A stretch of DNA of 11,925 bases from Prevotella sp. (GTDB taxonomy: Bacteria > Bacteroidota > Bacteroidia > Bacteroidales > Bacteroidaceae): contig JAHHQW010000061.1 in NCBI GenBank assembly GCA_020026195.1, positions 1 through 11,925 of the forward strand, given 5' to 3'. Numbering within the stretch: the first letter of the stretch is position 1; every line of letters begins with the position of its first letter. Of the stretch, positions 1 through 6,955 are shown in pieces. A program made the translations under genes and the position numbers. The notes beneath the pieces were generated by a model. That model saw nothing but the letters and a program-made list of their open reading frames with translations. It was not told the DNA's origin and made no database searches.

Positions 1-32
1 GTATATGTCTTTTTTAATTGATTTATTTTCTT

Positions 33-46
33 ATTTATCGATAAAT
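33..46. repeat. 14-bp perfect palindrome in the pfp promoter
   Basis: ATTTATCGATAAAT is a perfect inverted repeat with no spacer, placed directly upstream of the putative -7 element of pfp. Its position would suit an operator. It is AT-rich, so chance is a real alternative. Confidence 0.3.
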
Positions 47-50
47 TCAT

Positions 51-58
51 TAAATTTG
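51..58 (+). promoter_or_regulatory. Putative Bacteroidetes-type -7 element for pfp
   Basis: The sequence TAAATTTG fits the Bacteroidetes -7 consensus TAnnTTTG and lies 47 nt before the pfp start codon. I see no convincing TTTG element about 20 nt upstream, so the call rests on the -7 box alone. A 14-bp perfect palindrome lies just upstream, where a regulator could contact the promoter. Confidence 0.5.
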
Positions 59-105
59 CAGCACTTAGGTATAGATTATAATTATTAAGTAAAAAGGATT
101 AGTTT

Positions 106-1752
106 ATGAGAAAAAGTGCTTTGCATAAGGAAAGGGTATCTTATGTACCAAAATTGCCAAAAGCTCTTCAGGGTCCGGTAAAGATTAAAGAAGGACAGGT
201 TATGGAACCTGCAAACGACAAAGAAGAAATCAAGAAGTTATTCCCCAATACTTACGGTATGCCGCTTGTAGAATTTGTTCAGAGTGACAAACCGCTCAAG
301 AAGGAACTCAACGTAGGTGTTATTCTTTCTGGCGGACAGGCTCCTGGCGGTCACAACGTAATATGCGGTCTGTTCGATGAGCTCAAGAAGTTGGGTGCCA
401 ACAACCGTCTTTATGGCTTTATGATGGGTCCCGACGGACTTATCGATCACCACTACATGGAAATCACTGAAGAAATCGTTAACGAATATCGTAACACCGG
501 TGGTTTCGACATGATTGGTTCAGGACGTACAAAGCTTGAGACAGAGGAACAGTTTGAAAAGGGTCTGTCTATCATGAAGGACCTTGACATCTCAGCGCTC
601 GTAATCATCGGCGGCGACGACTCGAACACAAACTCTGCTATTCTTGCAGAATACTATAAGAAGAAGAAAGAAAACATTCAGGTTATCGGTTGTCCTAAGA
701 CAATTGATGGTGACTTGAAGAACGATCAGATCGAAACTTCTTTCGGTTTCGATACTGCAACAAAGACATACGCAGAACTTATCGGTAACATTCAGCGTGA
801 TTGTAACTCTGGTAAGAAATACTGGCACTTCATCAAGGTGATGGGCCGTTCTGCATCACACGTAGCATTGGAATGTGCTCTTAAGTGCCAGCCCAGCTAT
901 TGTATCATCTCTGAGGAAGTTCAGGAAAAGAACCTCTCACTTAACAGCATCGTTGAAGACCTCTGTAAAACTATTGCATTCCGCGCTCGTAAGGACCGCA
1001 ACTATGGTACAGTTATTATTCCTGAAGGTCTTATCGAATTCATTCCGGCTATCGGTCGTCTTATTGACGAACTCAACGAAATGCTTATAAAGCACGGACA
1101 CGAATACAAGGATCTGAACTCTAAGTCACAGCGCACTTACATTCTTGACCACTTAAGCCCCGAAGGAAAATCAACATTTGAGACTCTTCCAGAAGGTGTT
1201 GCACGTGTTCTTGCAATGGAACGTGACCCGCACGGAAACGTACCTGTTTCAAACATTGAGACAGACCGTCTGATTGCTGAAATGTGTGCTGACAAACTTT
1301 ATCAGTGGAAGCAGGAAGGCAAGTACTTCGGACAGTTCGCAACACAGTACCACTTCCTCGGTTATGAGGGACGATGCGCTTATCCGTCAAACTTCGATGC
1401 TAACTACTGCTACTCTCTCGGTATCAGTGCAGCACTGCTTATCGCTGGTGGCAAGACAGGTTATATGGCAATAGTTAAGAATACTACAGACAAACCTGAA
1501 AACTGGATTGCAGGTGGTGTTCCTATCACAATGATGCTTAACATCGAAAAACGTAACGGTAAGAACAAGCCCGTTATCAAGAAGGCTCTCGTGGATCTTG
1601 AAGGCGAACCTTTCAAACAGTTTGTTTCTAACCGCGATGCATGGAGCCGCGACACTTGCTTCATCTATCCTGGTCCTATCCAGTTCTGGGGTCCGAGCGA
1701 TGTCTGCGATATCACGACACACACACTGGCTCTCGAACAGAAAAAGAAATAA
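106..1752 (+). CDS. pfp: Pyrophosphate-dependent 6-phosphofructokinase
   Basis: This cytoplasmic enzyme interconverts fructose 6-phosphate plus PPi with fructose 1,6-bisphosphate plus Pi, a reversible step of glycolysis and gluconeogenesis. At 548 residues it matches the long, plant-like PPi-PFK class and not the roughly 320-residue ATP enzyme. Visible motifs are the phosphate loop GGQAPGGHN (76-84), GGDDSNTN (169-176), PKTIDGDLKND (197-207) and MGR (246-248). The second Asp of GGDD (172) and the Lys of PKTIDGD (198) are the residues known to favour PPi over ATP in this family. Asp201 and Asp203 are the expected catalytic acids. The start at 106 is the first ATG after the promoter and puts the phosphate loop where long PPi-PFKs have it. 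The gene is monocistronic up to a strong terminator 29 nt downstream, though some read-through into the lysozyme gene is possible. Confidence 0.96.
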   Translation: MRKSALHKERVSYVPKLPKALQGPVKIKEGQVMEPANDKEEIKKLFPNTYGMPLVEFVQSDKPLKKELNVGVILSGGQAPGGHNVICGLFDELKKLGANNRLYGFMMGPDGLIDHHYMEITEEIVNEYRNTGGFDMIGSGRTKLETEEQFEKGLSIMKDLDISALVIIGGDDSNTNSAILAEYYKKKKENIQVIGCPKTIDGDLKNDQIETSFGFDTATKTYAELIGNIQRDCNSGKKYWHFIKVMGRSASHVALECALKCQPSYCIISEEVQEKNLSLNSIVEDLCKTIAFRARKDRNYGTVIIPEGLIEFIPAIGRLIDELNEMLIKHGHEYKDLNSKSQRTYILDHLSPEGKSTFETLPEGVARVLAMERDPHGNVPVSNIETDRLIAEMCADKLYQWKQEGKYFGQFATQYHFLGYEGRCAYPSNFDANYCYSLGISAALLIAGGKTGYMAIVKNTTDKPENWIAGGVPITMMLNIEKRNGKNKPVIKKALVDLEGEPFKQFVSNRDAWSRDTCFIYPGPIQFWGPSDVCDITTHTLALEQKKK

Positions 1753-1781
1753 TAATCTGAAAAGAGTCTATTAAACACAAT

Positions 1782-1833
1782 AAAAGTGGAAAATGTAGAT
1801 TTCAAGTCTTATCATTTTCCACTTTTCTTTTTA
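1782..1833 (+). terminator. Intrinsic terminator after pfp
   Basis: A perfect 14-bp stem is formed by AAAAGTGGAAAATG (1782-1795) and its complement at 1813-1826. The 17-nt loop may fold further, and a T-rich tail follows. It sits 29 nt after the pfp stop codon and ends only about 11-14 nt before the next start codon. Confidence 0.88.
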
Positions 1834-1843
1834 TATACATTTA

Positions 1844-2689
1844 ATGAGGGATAAGAAACTGACCGTTATAAAACAGCACAACAAGAAGAAAGGTTCTAAA
1901 AATAAAAGAACATTTCCTAAGTGGGCTAAATATTTATTTCAGATTCTGCTCGCCACATTATATGTATGGGGTTTTTATCAGCTTTTCATCAGTCCGTTCA
2001 ACATAAGATGGAAAGGTATATATGGCACAAAGGATTATCCTGAAGTAAGTGAGATACATGGCATCGACATAAGCCACCATCAGGGCGAAATTGACTGGAA
2101 AAAACTGGCAGGTGCTACAATTAACAACAACCCTCTTTCATTCATCATTATAAAAGCGACACAGGGAGACTACCTTGTAGACGAAAACTTCAAAGATAAT
2201 TTTAAGAATGCACGTGAATACGGATTCATTCGCGGAGCATACCATTACTGGAGTAATATTACTACCCCTGAAGAACAGGCTAAATTCTTTATAAATAAAG
2301 TTTCTTTGGAAAAGGGCGACCTTGCACCTGTCCTTGACGTTGAGGACTTTCCTAATTCTACCAACTTGAAGACATTTCAGAACGACGTACTTAAATGGCT
2401 TACAATTATTGAAAAAGAATATGGTATTACACCTATTATATATACAGGATATAAGTTTAAAACCAGCTATTTAGACTCTCCCTTATTCGACCGATACCCT
2501 TTCTGGATTGCACATTATTATGTTAAAGAAGTAAAGTACAAAGGCGAATGGAAATTCTGGCAGCATACCGACGCTGCACATTTACCTGGAATTAAAGGTT
2601 ATGTAGACTGTAACGTATATAATGGAAGTTTCTATGATCTTATGCGCTTAACCATTGGTTACGAGAAGAATAATAGTTCTGAAAATTAA
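1844..2689 (+). CDS. Membrane-anchored GH25 lysozyme (N-acetylmuramidase)
   Basis: The product is a glycoside hydrolase family 25 protein, predicted to cut the MurNAc-GlcNAc bond of peptidoglycan. A very basic N-terminus (Lys/Arg-rich, residues 1-30) precedes one hydrophobic segment at about 29-50. This predicts a type II membrane anchor with the enzyme domain in the periplasm. The GH25 domain covers about 71-275. It starts with DISHHQG (75-81) and contains the LDVED strand with the D165-x-E167 pair; Asp75, Asp165 and Glu167 match the known catalytic acids of the family. FWIAHYY, WQH and the late VDCNVYNG stretch also fit. The ATG at 1844 is the first in frame after a stop at 1796-1798. It lies just behind the pfp terminator, and I see no promoter in 1753-1843. 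The likely role is cell-wall remodelling rather than defence; a phage origin is not suggested by the neighbours. Confidence 0.9.
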   Translation: MRDKKLTVIKQHNKKKGSKNKRTFPKWAKYLFQILLATLYVWGFYQLFISPFNIRWKGIYGTKDYPEVSEIHGIDISHHQGEIDWKKLAGATINNNPLSFIIIKATQGDYLVDENFKDNFKNAREYGFIRGAYHYWSNITTPEEQAKFFINKVSLEKGDLAPVLDVEDFPNSTNLKTFQNDVLKWLTIIEKEYGITPIIYTGYKFKTSYLDSPLFDRYPFWIAHYYVKEVKYKGEWKFWQHTDAAHLPGIKGYVDCNVYNGSFYDLMRLTIGYEKNNSSEN

Positions 2690-2740
2690 TAACATGGATA
2701 TTGCAGTCAGGTAAAATTCACGTAACTAACGATAGAACGG

Positions 2741-3655
2741 TCAATATTCCAAATATGGTCGTATACGCTCTATAATTTCAGGAGGAAAATTCTCATTATA
2801 TTTTAACTGAGATATGTCTTTTATAGGACCATCCAGACGTACATAGTCGGCTATAGTCCTTGCCATAAAGAACGTTATATAAGGATGACGCTGCATTTTG
2901 GAAACACTGGAATGATTAATATTTATTTTCCTTATCTTCACCGGCTTTATATCAAAATATTTCAACGACTTCTCTGGAAAGCCTTCAATATCCATAAGCT
3001 GTGACACTTTTACATAACCACCAAGGCGTTTACCATAATTTATTATAGCCCGTGCATAACCCGAACCTATACCAGGAACTTTCTTCAACTCTGTAGTATC
3101 AGAGATATTAAGATACACATACTCTCCTTCTTTTAGCTTTATCGGATATTTAACAGTATCACGTTCTTCTTCCCTGAAGAGAGTTGAAGCCTCTCTGTAA
3201 TCATCTGATATTACGATATAAGGCTCTATCATTCTATACTGTTTTACAGTAAGACCGTAAAGTTGTGCAAAATCTTTTTTCTGTCTGTATATTCCTCCAT
3301 GTGCACGATACTTGTAAATATTACGTACCTGCCAGCGCGATAGTCCCAGACCTAACAGAGTAGTACTGTCGGCTGTATTAGGATCAAATTTCTTTAATAC
3401 TATTTCTTTGTGTTTTTCACAATCTAAAGGTTCGTCATCTATCTTACGCGAGTTCCTCTTCTTAACATAATCCCTGCTTCTTGGATAATATGTTATATTT
3501 CTTTCTCTGACAATATCCGCGTTGCCGGAACTTCTTCCATTTTTTCCATCATTGCCATAAATGATTACGGCAAGTGCCACTATAACTACTAATATTAAAA
3601 CTATAAGACTGTTTCTGTCTGATTTATTAAGATATATAAGATCGCGTAATTTCAT
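2741..3655 (-). CDS. Membrane-anchored protein with three helix-hairpin-helix (ComEA-like) units
   Basis: The product is 304 residues long from the ATG at 3655. A short basic N-terminus is followed by a transmembrane helix at about 16-34 and a charged linker (about 35-88). Three ComEA-type helix-hairpin-helix units follow, at about 90-149 (FDPNTAD...LGL), 180-236 (YLNISDTTELKKVPGIGSGY) and 243-304 (ININHSS...). Only the middle unit keeps the full PGIG hairpin known to contact DNA backbone; the first has LGLG and the third is degenerate. The topology suggests the domains face the periplasm, so DNA uptake or scaffolding are both possible and the function is unproven. An upstream ATG at 3766 in the same frame was rejected because it would translate the end of the glucokinase gene and its terminator. 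The gene converges on the GH25 gene with 51 bp between stops and no clear terminator there. Confidence 0.82.
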   Translation of the reverse strand: MKLRDLIYLNKSDRNSLIVLILVVIVALAVIIYGNDGKNGRSSGNADIVRERNITYYPRSRDYVKKRNSRKIDDEPLDCEKHKEIVLKKFDPNTADSTTLLGLGLSRWQVRNIYKYRAHGGIYRQKKDFAQLYGLTVKQYRMIEPYIVISDDYREASTLFREEERDTVKYPIKLKEGEYVYLNISDTTELKKVPGIGSGYARAIINYGKRLGGYVKVSQLMDIEGFPEKSLKYFDIKPVKIRKININHSSVSKMQRHPYITFFMARTIADYVRLDGPIKDISQLKYNENFPPEIIERIRPYLEY

Positions 3656-3660
3656 TTTAG

Positions 3661-3694
3661 TTAAATAAAAAAGGCGGAGACTTTTCTCCGCCTT
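3661..3694 (-). terminator. Intrinsic terminator after the ROK glucokinase gene
   Basis: Read on the minus strand, AAGGCGGAGA (3694-3685) pairs perfectly with TCTCCGCCTT (3680-3671) around an AAAG loop, followed by a T-rich tail ending near 3661. It lies 16 nt after the glucokinase stop. The next gene on the same strand starts at 3655, only about 6 nt after the tail. Confidence 0.92.
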
Positions 3695-3710
3695 ATCATA
3701 TCTTGTTGGA

Positions 3711-4682
3711 TTAGATTTCCCAACCAATTGCCGAAGCACCGAGCACTGCGGCAGAAGAACCGTCAAGTCCTGAAACCAAGAACTTAGACTTGCCCTTGAA
3801 TATGCGCAGAACGTGTTCGTCGAAACTGCGTTTCAGAGGATCCATAAGCAAATCGCCAGCCTTTGTAAGACCACCGAAGAATATGAAAGCCTCAGGAGAA
3901 GAGAATGCAGCAAAGTCTGCACAAGCCTCACCAAGAATTTCACCTGTATATTCATAAACACGCTTAGCAAGCATATCTCCCTTTTCTGCTGCAATAGAGA
4001 CATCGAGAGATGTAATGTTCTCTACGGGAATTGTACGGAGAAGAGACTCTTCCTGACTTTCCTTAAGGAACTGAACTGCTGTACGTGCAACACCTGTTGC
4101 AGAACAATATGTTTCAAGGCAACCCTTACGACCACAACCGCACTGACGTCCGTCCTTACGTATTACTGTATGACCAAGCTCACCTGCGAAACCATCACTA
4201 CCATAAACAAGCTGACCGTTGATTACGATACCAGAACCCACACCTGTACCAAGTGTTATTACAATGAAGTTCTTCATACCACGAGCCACACCATAAGTCA
4301 TTTCACCAATTGCAGCTGCATTAGCATCGTTAGTAAGAGCTACAGGTATGCCGAGACGATCAGAAAACATCTTAGCGAGAGGCACAACGCCATCGCGTCC
4401 CCATGAAAGGTTAGGAGCAAATTCGATTGTTCCGTTGTAGAAGTTTCCATTAGGAGCACCGATACCCATACCCTTAATCTTATCTATTCCACCGACCTGG
4501 TCGATGATAAGCTGAAGAGCTTCGACAGAAGCTTCGACATATCCGTTTACTCCATCATAACCCTGTGTCTTGATAGATGTAGTAGCCTTGATTTCTCCAC
4601 GACTGTCAACAATACCAAACACAGAATTTGTTCCACCTAAGTCCAAACCTATTACATAAGGTTTAATTGTCTGTTCGTTCAT
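3711..4682 (-). CDS. ROK-family glucokinase
   Basis: This cytoplasmic sugar kinase is predicted to phosphorylate glucose with ATP and feed glycolysis alongside the PPi-phosphofructokinase in the same window. The 323-residue length is normal for ROK kinases. The ATP phosphate loop LDLGGTN is at 13-19, the TNDANA segment with catalytic Asp119 at 117-122, and GTGVGSG at 145-151. The ROK zinc signature is complete: GELGH with His171, then Cys181, Cys183 and Cys188 in CGCGRKGC. Lack of an N-terminal DNA-binding domain argues against a ROK repressor. The exact sugar (glucose, N-acetylglucosamine, mannose or fructose) cannot be fixed from sequence, but glucose is most likely. A strong promoter and terminator bracket it as a single-gene unit. 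The ATG at 4682 is directly preceded in frame by a TAA. Confidence 0.9.
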   Translation of the reverse strand: MNEQTIKPYVIGLDLGGTNSVFGIVDSRGEIKATTSIKTQGYDGVNGYVEASVEALQLIIDQVGGIDKIKGMGIGAPNGNFYNGTIEFAPNLSWGRDGVVPLAKMFSDRLGIPVALTNDANAAAIGEMTYGVARGMKNFIVITLGTGVGSGIVINGQLVYGSDGFAGELGHTVIRKDGRQCGCGRKGCLETYCSATGVARTAVQFLKESQEESLLRTIPVENITSLDVSIAAEKGDMLAKRVYEYTGEILGEACADFAAFSSPEAFIFFGGLTKAGDLLMDPLKRSFDEHVLRIFKGKSKFLVSGLDGSSAAVLGASAIGWEI

Positions 4683-4726
4683 TTATGATATATGTTTTAA
4701 TGTTTTTTTGTTAACTTTCATCGCAA

Positions 4727-4758
4727 CAAAGTTATCAAAATTATTGAAGTTGGACAAA
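4727..4758 (-). promoter_or_regulatory. Bacteroidetes promoter of the glucokinase gene
   Basis: On the minus strand TTTG (4758-4755) is followed after exactly 20 nt by TAACTTTG (4734-4727). This is a very good match to the Bacteroidetes -33/-7 pair TTTG and TAnnTTTG. The transcript would start near 4722-4720, leaving a leader of about 40 nt before the ATG at 4682. Confidence 0.78.
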
Positions 4759-4777
4759 GTTTTAATAGTAAAATTTG

Positions 4778-4785
4778 TATCTTTG
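4778..4785 (+). promoter_or_regulatory. Putative -7 element of the LysE-DUF4924-rfbD-prfC operon
   Basis: TATCTTTG matches the Bacteroidetes -7 consensus TAnnTTTG and lies 28 nt before the LysE start codon. The -33 side is weak, and its expected position (about 4754-4758) overlaps the -33 box of the divergent glucokinase promoter. CACTTTTG at 4798-4805 is a poorer alternative. Confidence 0.55.
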
Positions 4786-4813
4786 ATAAAAAATTAGCAC
4801 TTTTGCAAAAATT

Positions 4814-5479
4814 ATGGCATTCCCATTTCAGTTAGATATAGTAGATTTGGTATTCAAAGGAGTGCTGATCGGTGTTTTGGCCTCTGCGCCAATGGGGCCG
4901 GTCGGTGTTTTATGTGTACAGCGTACACTGAACAAAGGCAGATGGTACGGCTTTGTTACTGGTATCGGTGCCTGTATCAGTGACATAATTTATGCCCTTT
5001 TTACTGGTTACGGAATGAGTTTCGTAATGGACATCATACAGCGCGGACATAACATGTTTATACTTCAGATTACAGGTAGTCTTATGCTCCTGGCATTCGG
5101 TATTTACAGCTATTTCTCTAATCCCACGCGTAAAATGCACATAAGTGGAAAGAACAAAGGTTCGCTTATACATAACGGCATAACGGCATTTCTTGTGACG
5201 TTCTCAAACCCACTGATAATATTCCTCTTCATGGCATGTTTTGCACAGTTTGCCTTCGTTATTCCCGACCAGCCCGCAATGATGATAGGCGGTTACTTCG
5301 GTATAGTGATAGGTGCACTGCTATGGTGGTATGGCCTTACATGGCTCATAGAACAAATAAGAGGTAAATTCGACACAAACGGCATCGTGATAATCAACAA
5401 AGTTATTGGCGCCGTGGTGGTGGTAGTTTCTATAATCGTTATCATAGGCACGGTATTCAATCTTTACACATTTACCTAA
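4814..5479 (+). CDS. LysE/RhtB-type exporter
   Basis: This 221-residue inner-membrane protein is of the LysE translocator superfamily, whose members export amino acids or related small molecules. The N-terminal segment holds the typical SAPMGPVGVLCVQRTLNKG stretch (24-42), followed by GIGACISDIIYALFTGYG (50-67). About six hydrophobic segments are visible, near 12-36, 44-75, 84-102, 122-150, 155-180 and 192-217. SNPLIIFLF (131-139) corresponds to the conserved N-P region of the family. The substrate cannot be read from sequence. It is the first gene of an apparent operon: DUF4924 follows after 25 nt. The first residues (MAFPFQLDIVDL) lead straight into the first membrane segment, which supports the start at 4814. 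Confidence 0.85.
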   Translation: MAFPFQLDIVDLVFKGVLIGVLASAPMGPVGVLCVQRTLNKGRWYGFVTGIGACISDIIYALFTGYGMSFVMDIIQRGHNMFILQITGSLMLLAFGIYSYFSNPTRKMHISGKNKGSLIHNGITAFLVTFSNPLIIFLFMACFAQFAFVIPDQPAMMIGGYFGIVIGALLWWYGLTWLIEQIRGKFDTNGIVIINKVIGAVVVVVSIIVIIGTVFNLYTFT

Positions 5480-5504
5480 AGCCTGTTTTAAAAAATTCAC
5501 ATCT

Positions 5505-6056
5505 ATGTTTATTGCACATAAGTTAAGAAAAAGCAACATTGCAGAATATCTTTTATACATGTGGCAGGTGGAAGACTTAATCAGAGCATACGGATTCAGC
5601 CTGTCTAAAATAAAGAAGGAATACATTGCAAAATTCGACCTCACCGACGAGCAGAAGGAAGAGATGACCGACTGGTACGGAGACATCATTCGAATGATGA
5701 ACGGCGAAGGATGTCGTGAAAGCGGACATCTGCAGATAAACAAAAATCTGGTGGCCGACCTGAACGATTTACATTTACAACTTCTTCAGAGCACAAAATT
5801 TCCTTTTTACAACAGCGAATACTACAGAGTTCTGCCTTTTATTGTAGAACTAAGACACAAAGGTTCTAATAAGGATGCCAACGAAATCGAGACTTGTTTC
5901 AACGCTCTCTATGGAATAATGATGTTACGCTTACAGAAAAAAGAGATAAGCCCGGACACACAACATGCCATAAAGGAAATCACGACGTTCGTCGGAATGC
6001 TTAACGATTATTACATGAAGGATAAAACCGAAGGTATTAACTTCGATGAAGATTAA
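5505..6056 (+). CDS. DUF4924 family protein, function unknown
   Basis: The 183-residue soluble protein has no signal peptide or membrane segment. I recognise it as the Bacteroidetes family DUF4924 from its N-terminus, HKLRKSNIAEYLLYMWQVED (5-24), and its place between a LysE exporter and rfbD. It appears all-helical, with a long helix at about 10-45, an aromatic-rich middle (FPFYNSEYYRVLPF, 99-112) and an acidic C-terminus (INFDED). No catalytic motif is visible. It is 25 nt after LysE and 12 nt before rfbD, so co-transcription is likely. A role in translation, envelope or metabolism cannot be inferred safely from these mixed neighbours. Confidence 0.82.
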   Translation: MFIAHKLRKSNIAEYLLYMWQVEDLIRAYGFSLSKIKKEYIAKFDLTDEQKEEMTDWYGDIIRMMNGEGCRESGHLQINKNLVADLNDLHLQLLQSTKFPFYNSEYYRVLPFIVELRHKGSNKDANEIETCFNALYGIMMLRLQKKEISPDTQHAIKEITTFVGMLNDYYMKDKTEGINFDED

Positions 6057-6068
6057 ACTGATATAACT

Positions 6069-6917
6069 ATGAATATTCTCATTACCGGATGCAACGGTCA
6101 GTTGGGAAACGAAATCCAGCTGTTACAAAATGATTATAAAGAATATAAGTTCTTCAACACTGATGTTGCCGAACTTGACATAACTGACAGTGCTGCCGTA
6201 GAATCATACGTACAGAGCAATGCCATAGACGGCATTATAAACTGTGCTGCATTCACAGCCGTTGACAAGGCTGAAAGCAGCAAGGAACTATGTGAAAAAC
6301 TGAACGTCGAAGCTCCCGGTATACTGGGTGCAGCAGTTGAAAAACGTAACGGATGGCTCATACAGATATCTACAGACTATGTGTTTGACGGAACAGGACA
6401 CACTCCTTACACTGAGGATGTGAAGCCTTGTCCAAACAGTGTTTATGGTGACACAAAATATCGTGGCGAACTTAAAGCACAGCAGTCATGCAGCAAAGTA
6501 ATGATAATCCGTACGGCATGGCTGTACAGCATTTTTGGGAATAATTTTGTTAAGACAATGATACGTTTAGGCAAGGAAAAAGAAAGTCTTGGAGTCGTTT
6601 TCGACCAGATAGGAACTCCGACTTATGCTCACGACCTTGCAACAGCGATAATGACTGCTGTCAAAAAAGGTATCATTCCAGGAGTATACCATTTCTCTAA
6701 CGAAGGCGTTATAAGCTGGTATGACTTTACAAAAGCAATTCACAGAATTGCCGGTATCACAAAATGTAACGTACGTCCGATACATACTTCAGAATACCCT
6801 ACTCCTGCTACCCGTCCGGCTTTTTCAGTACTTGACAAGACAAAGATTAAAGAGACTTATGGTATTGAAGTACCTTACTGGGAAGAAAGTCTGAAAAAAT
6901 GTATCGAGAGGTTTTAG
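6069..6917 (+). CDS. rfbD: dTDP-4-dehydrorhamnose reductase
   Basis: This short-chain dehydrogenase-like enzyme catalyses the last step of dTDP-L-rhamnose synthesis, the NAD(P)H-dependent reduction of dTDP-4-dehydro-L-rhamnose. The nucleotide-binding loop TGCNGQLGNEI is at 6-16. The catalytic triad region shows STDYVFDG (101-108) and Y126-x-x-x-K130 in NSVYGDTKYRGE. GTPTYAHDLA and GVYHFSNEG later in the chain are typical of the RmlD substrate domain. At 282 residues the length is normal. The other rhamnose genes (rfbA, rfbB, rfbC) are not in this window. The gene lies 12 nt after DUF4924 and 38 nt before prfC in an apparent operon. Reductases for related nucleotide sugars are a less likely alternative. 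Confidence 0.93.
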   Translation: MNILITGCNGQLGNEIQLLQNDYKEYKFFNTDVAELDITDSAAVESYVQSNAIDGIINCAAFTAVDKAESSKELCEKLNVEAPGILGAAVEKRNGWLIQISTDYVFDGTGHTPYTEDVKPCPNSVYGDTKYRGELKAQQSCSKVMIIRTAWLYSIFGNNFVKTMIRLGKEKESLGVVFDQIGTPTYAHDLATAIMTAVKKGIIPGVYHFSNEGVISWYDFTKAIHRIAGITKCNVRPIHTSEYPTPATRPAFSVLDKTKIKETYGIEVPYWEESLKKCIERF

Positions 6918-6955
6918 TATTTACAAACAAGATAAAAAGAAGATAGTTTAAGATA

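Noticed and set aside
1387..1722. Antisense ORF of 111 codons inside pfp
   Set aside because: It mirrors the codon pattern of pfp and has no recognisable motif or start signal.
1844..2689. A prophage endolysin
   Set aside because: The enzyme carries a membrane anchor, and its neighbours are housekeeping genes with no holin, capsid or integrase.
2690..2740. A shared terminator between the convergent GH25 and helix-hairpin-helix genes
   Set aside because: Only a weak CGT/ACG stem is visible and there is no T run on either strand.
3656..3766. Upstream start for the helix-hairpin-helix protein, adding 37 residues
   Set aside because: The extension would translate the last 56 nt of the glucokinase gene in another frame and then the terminator hairpin. 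The ATG at 3655 gives a standard basic start plus membrane helix.
3813..4406. Long 197-codon ORF on the plus strand inside the glucokinase gene
   Set aside because: It is antisense to a clearly recognised ROK kinase, and its product is rich in Thr and Cys without any family pattern.
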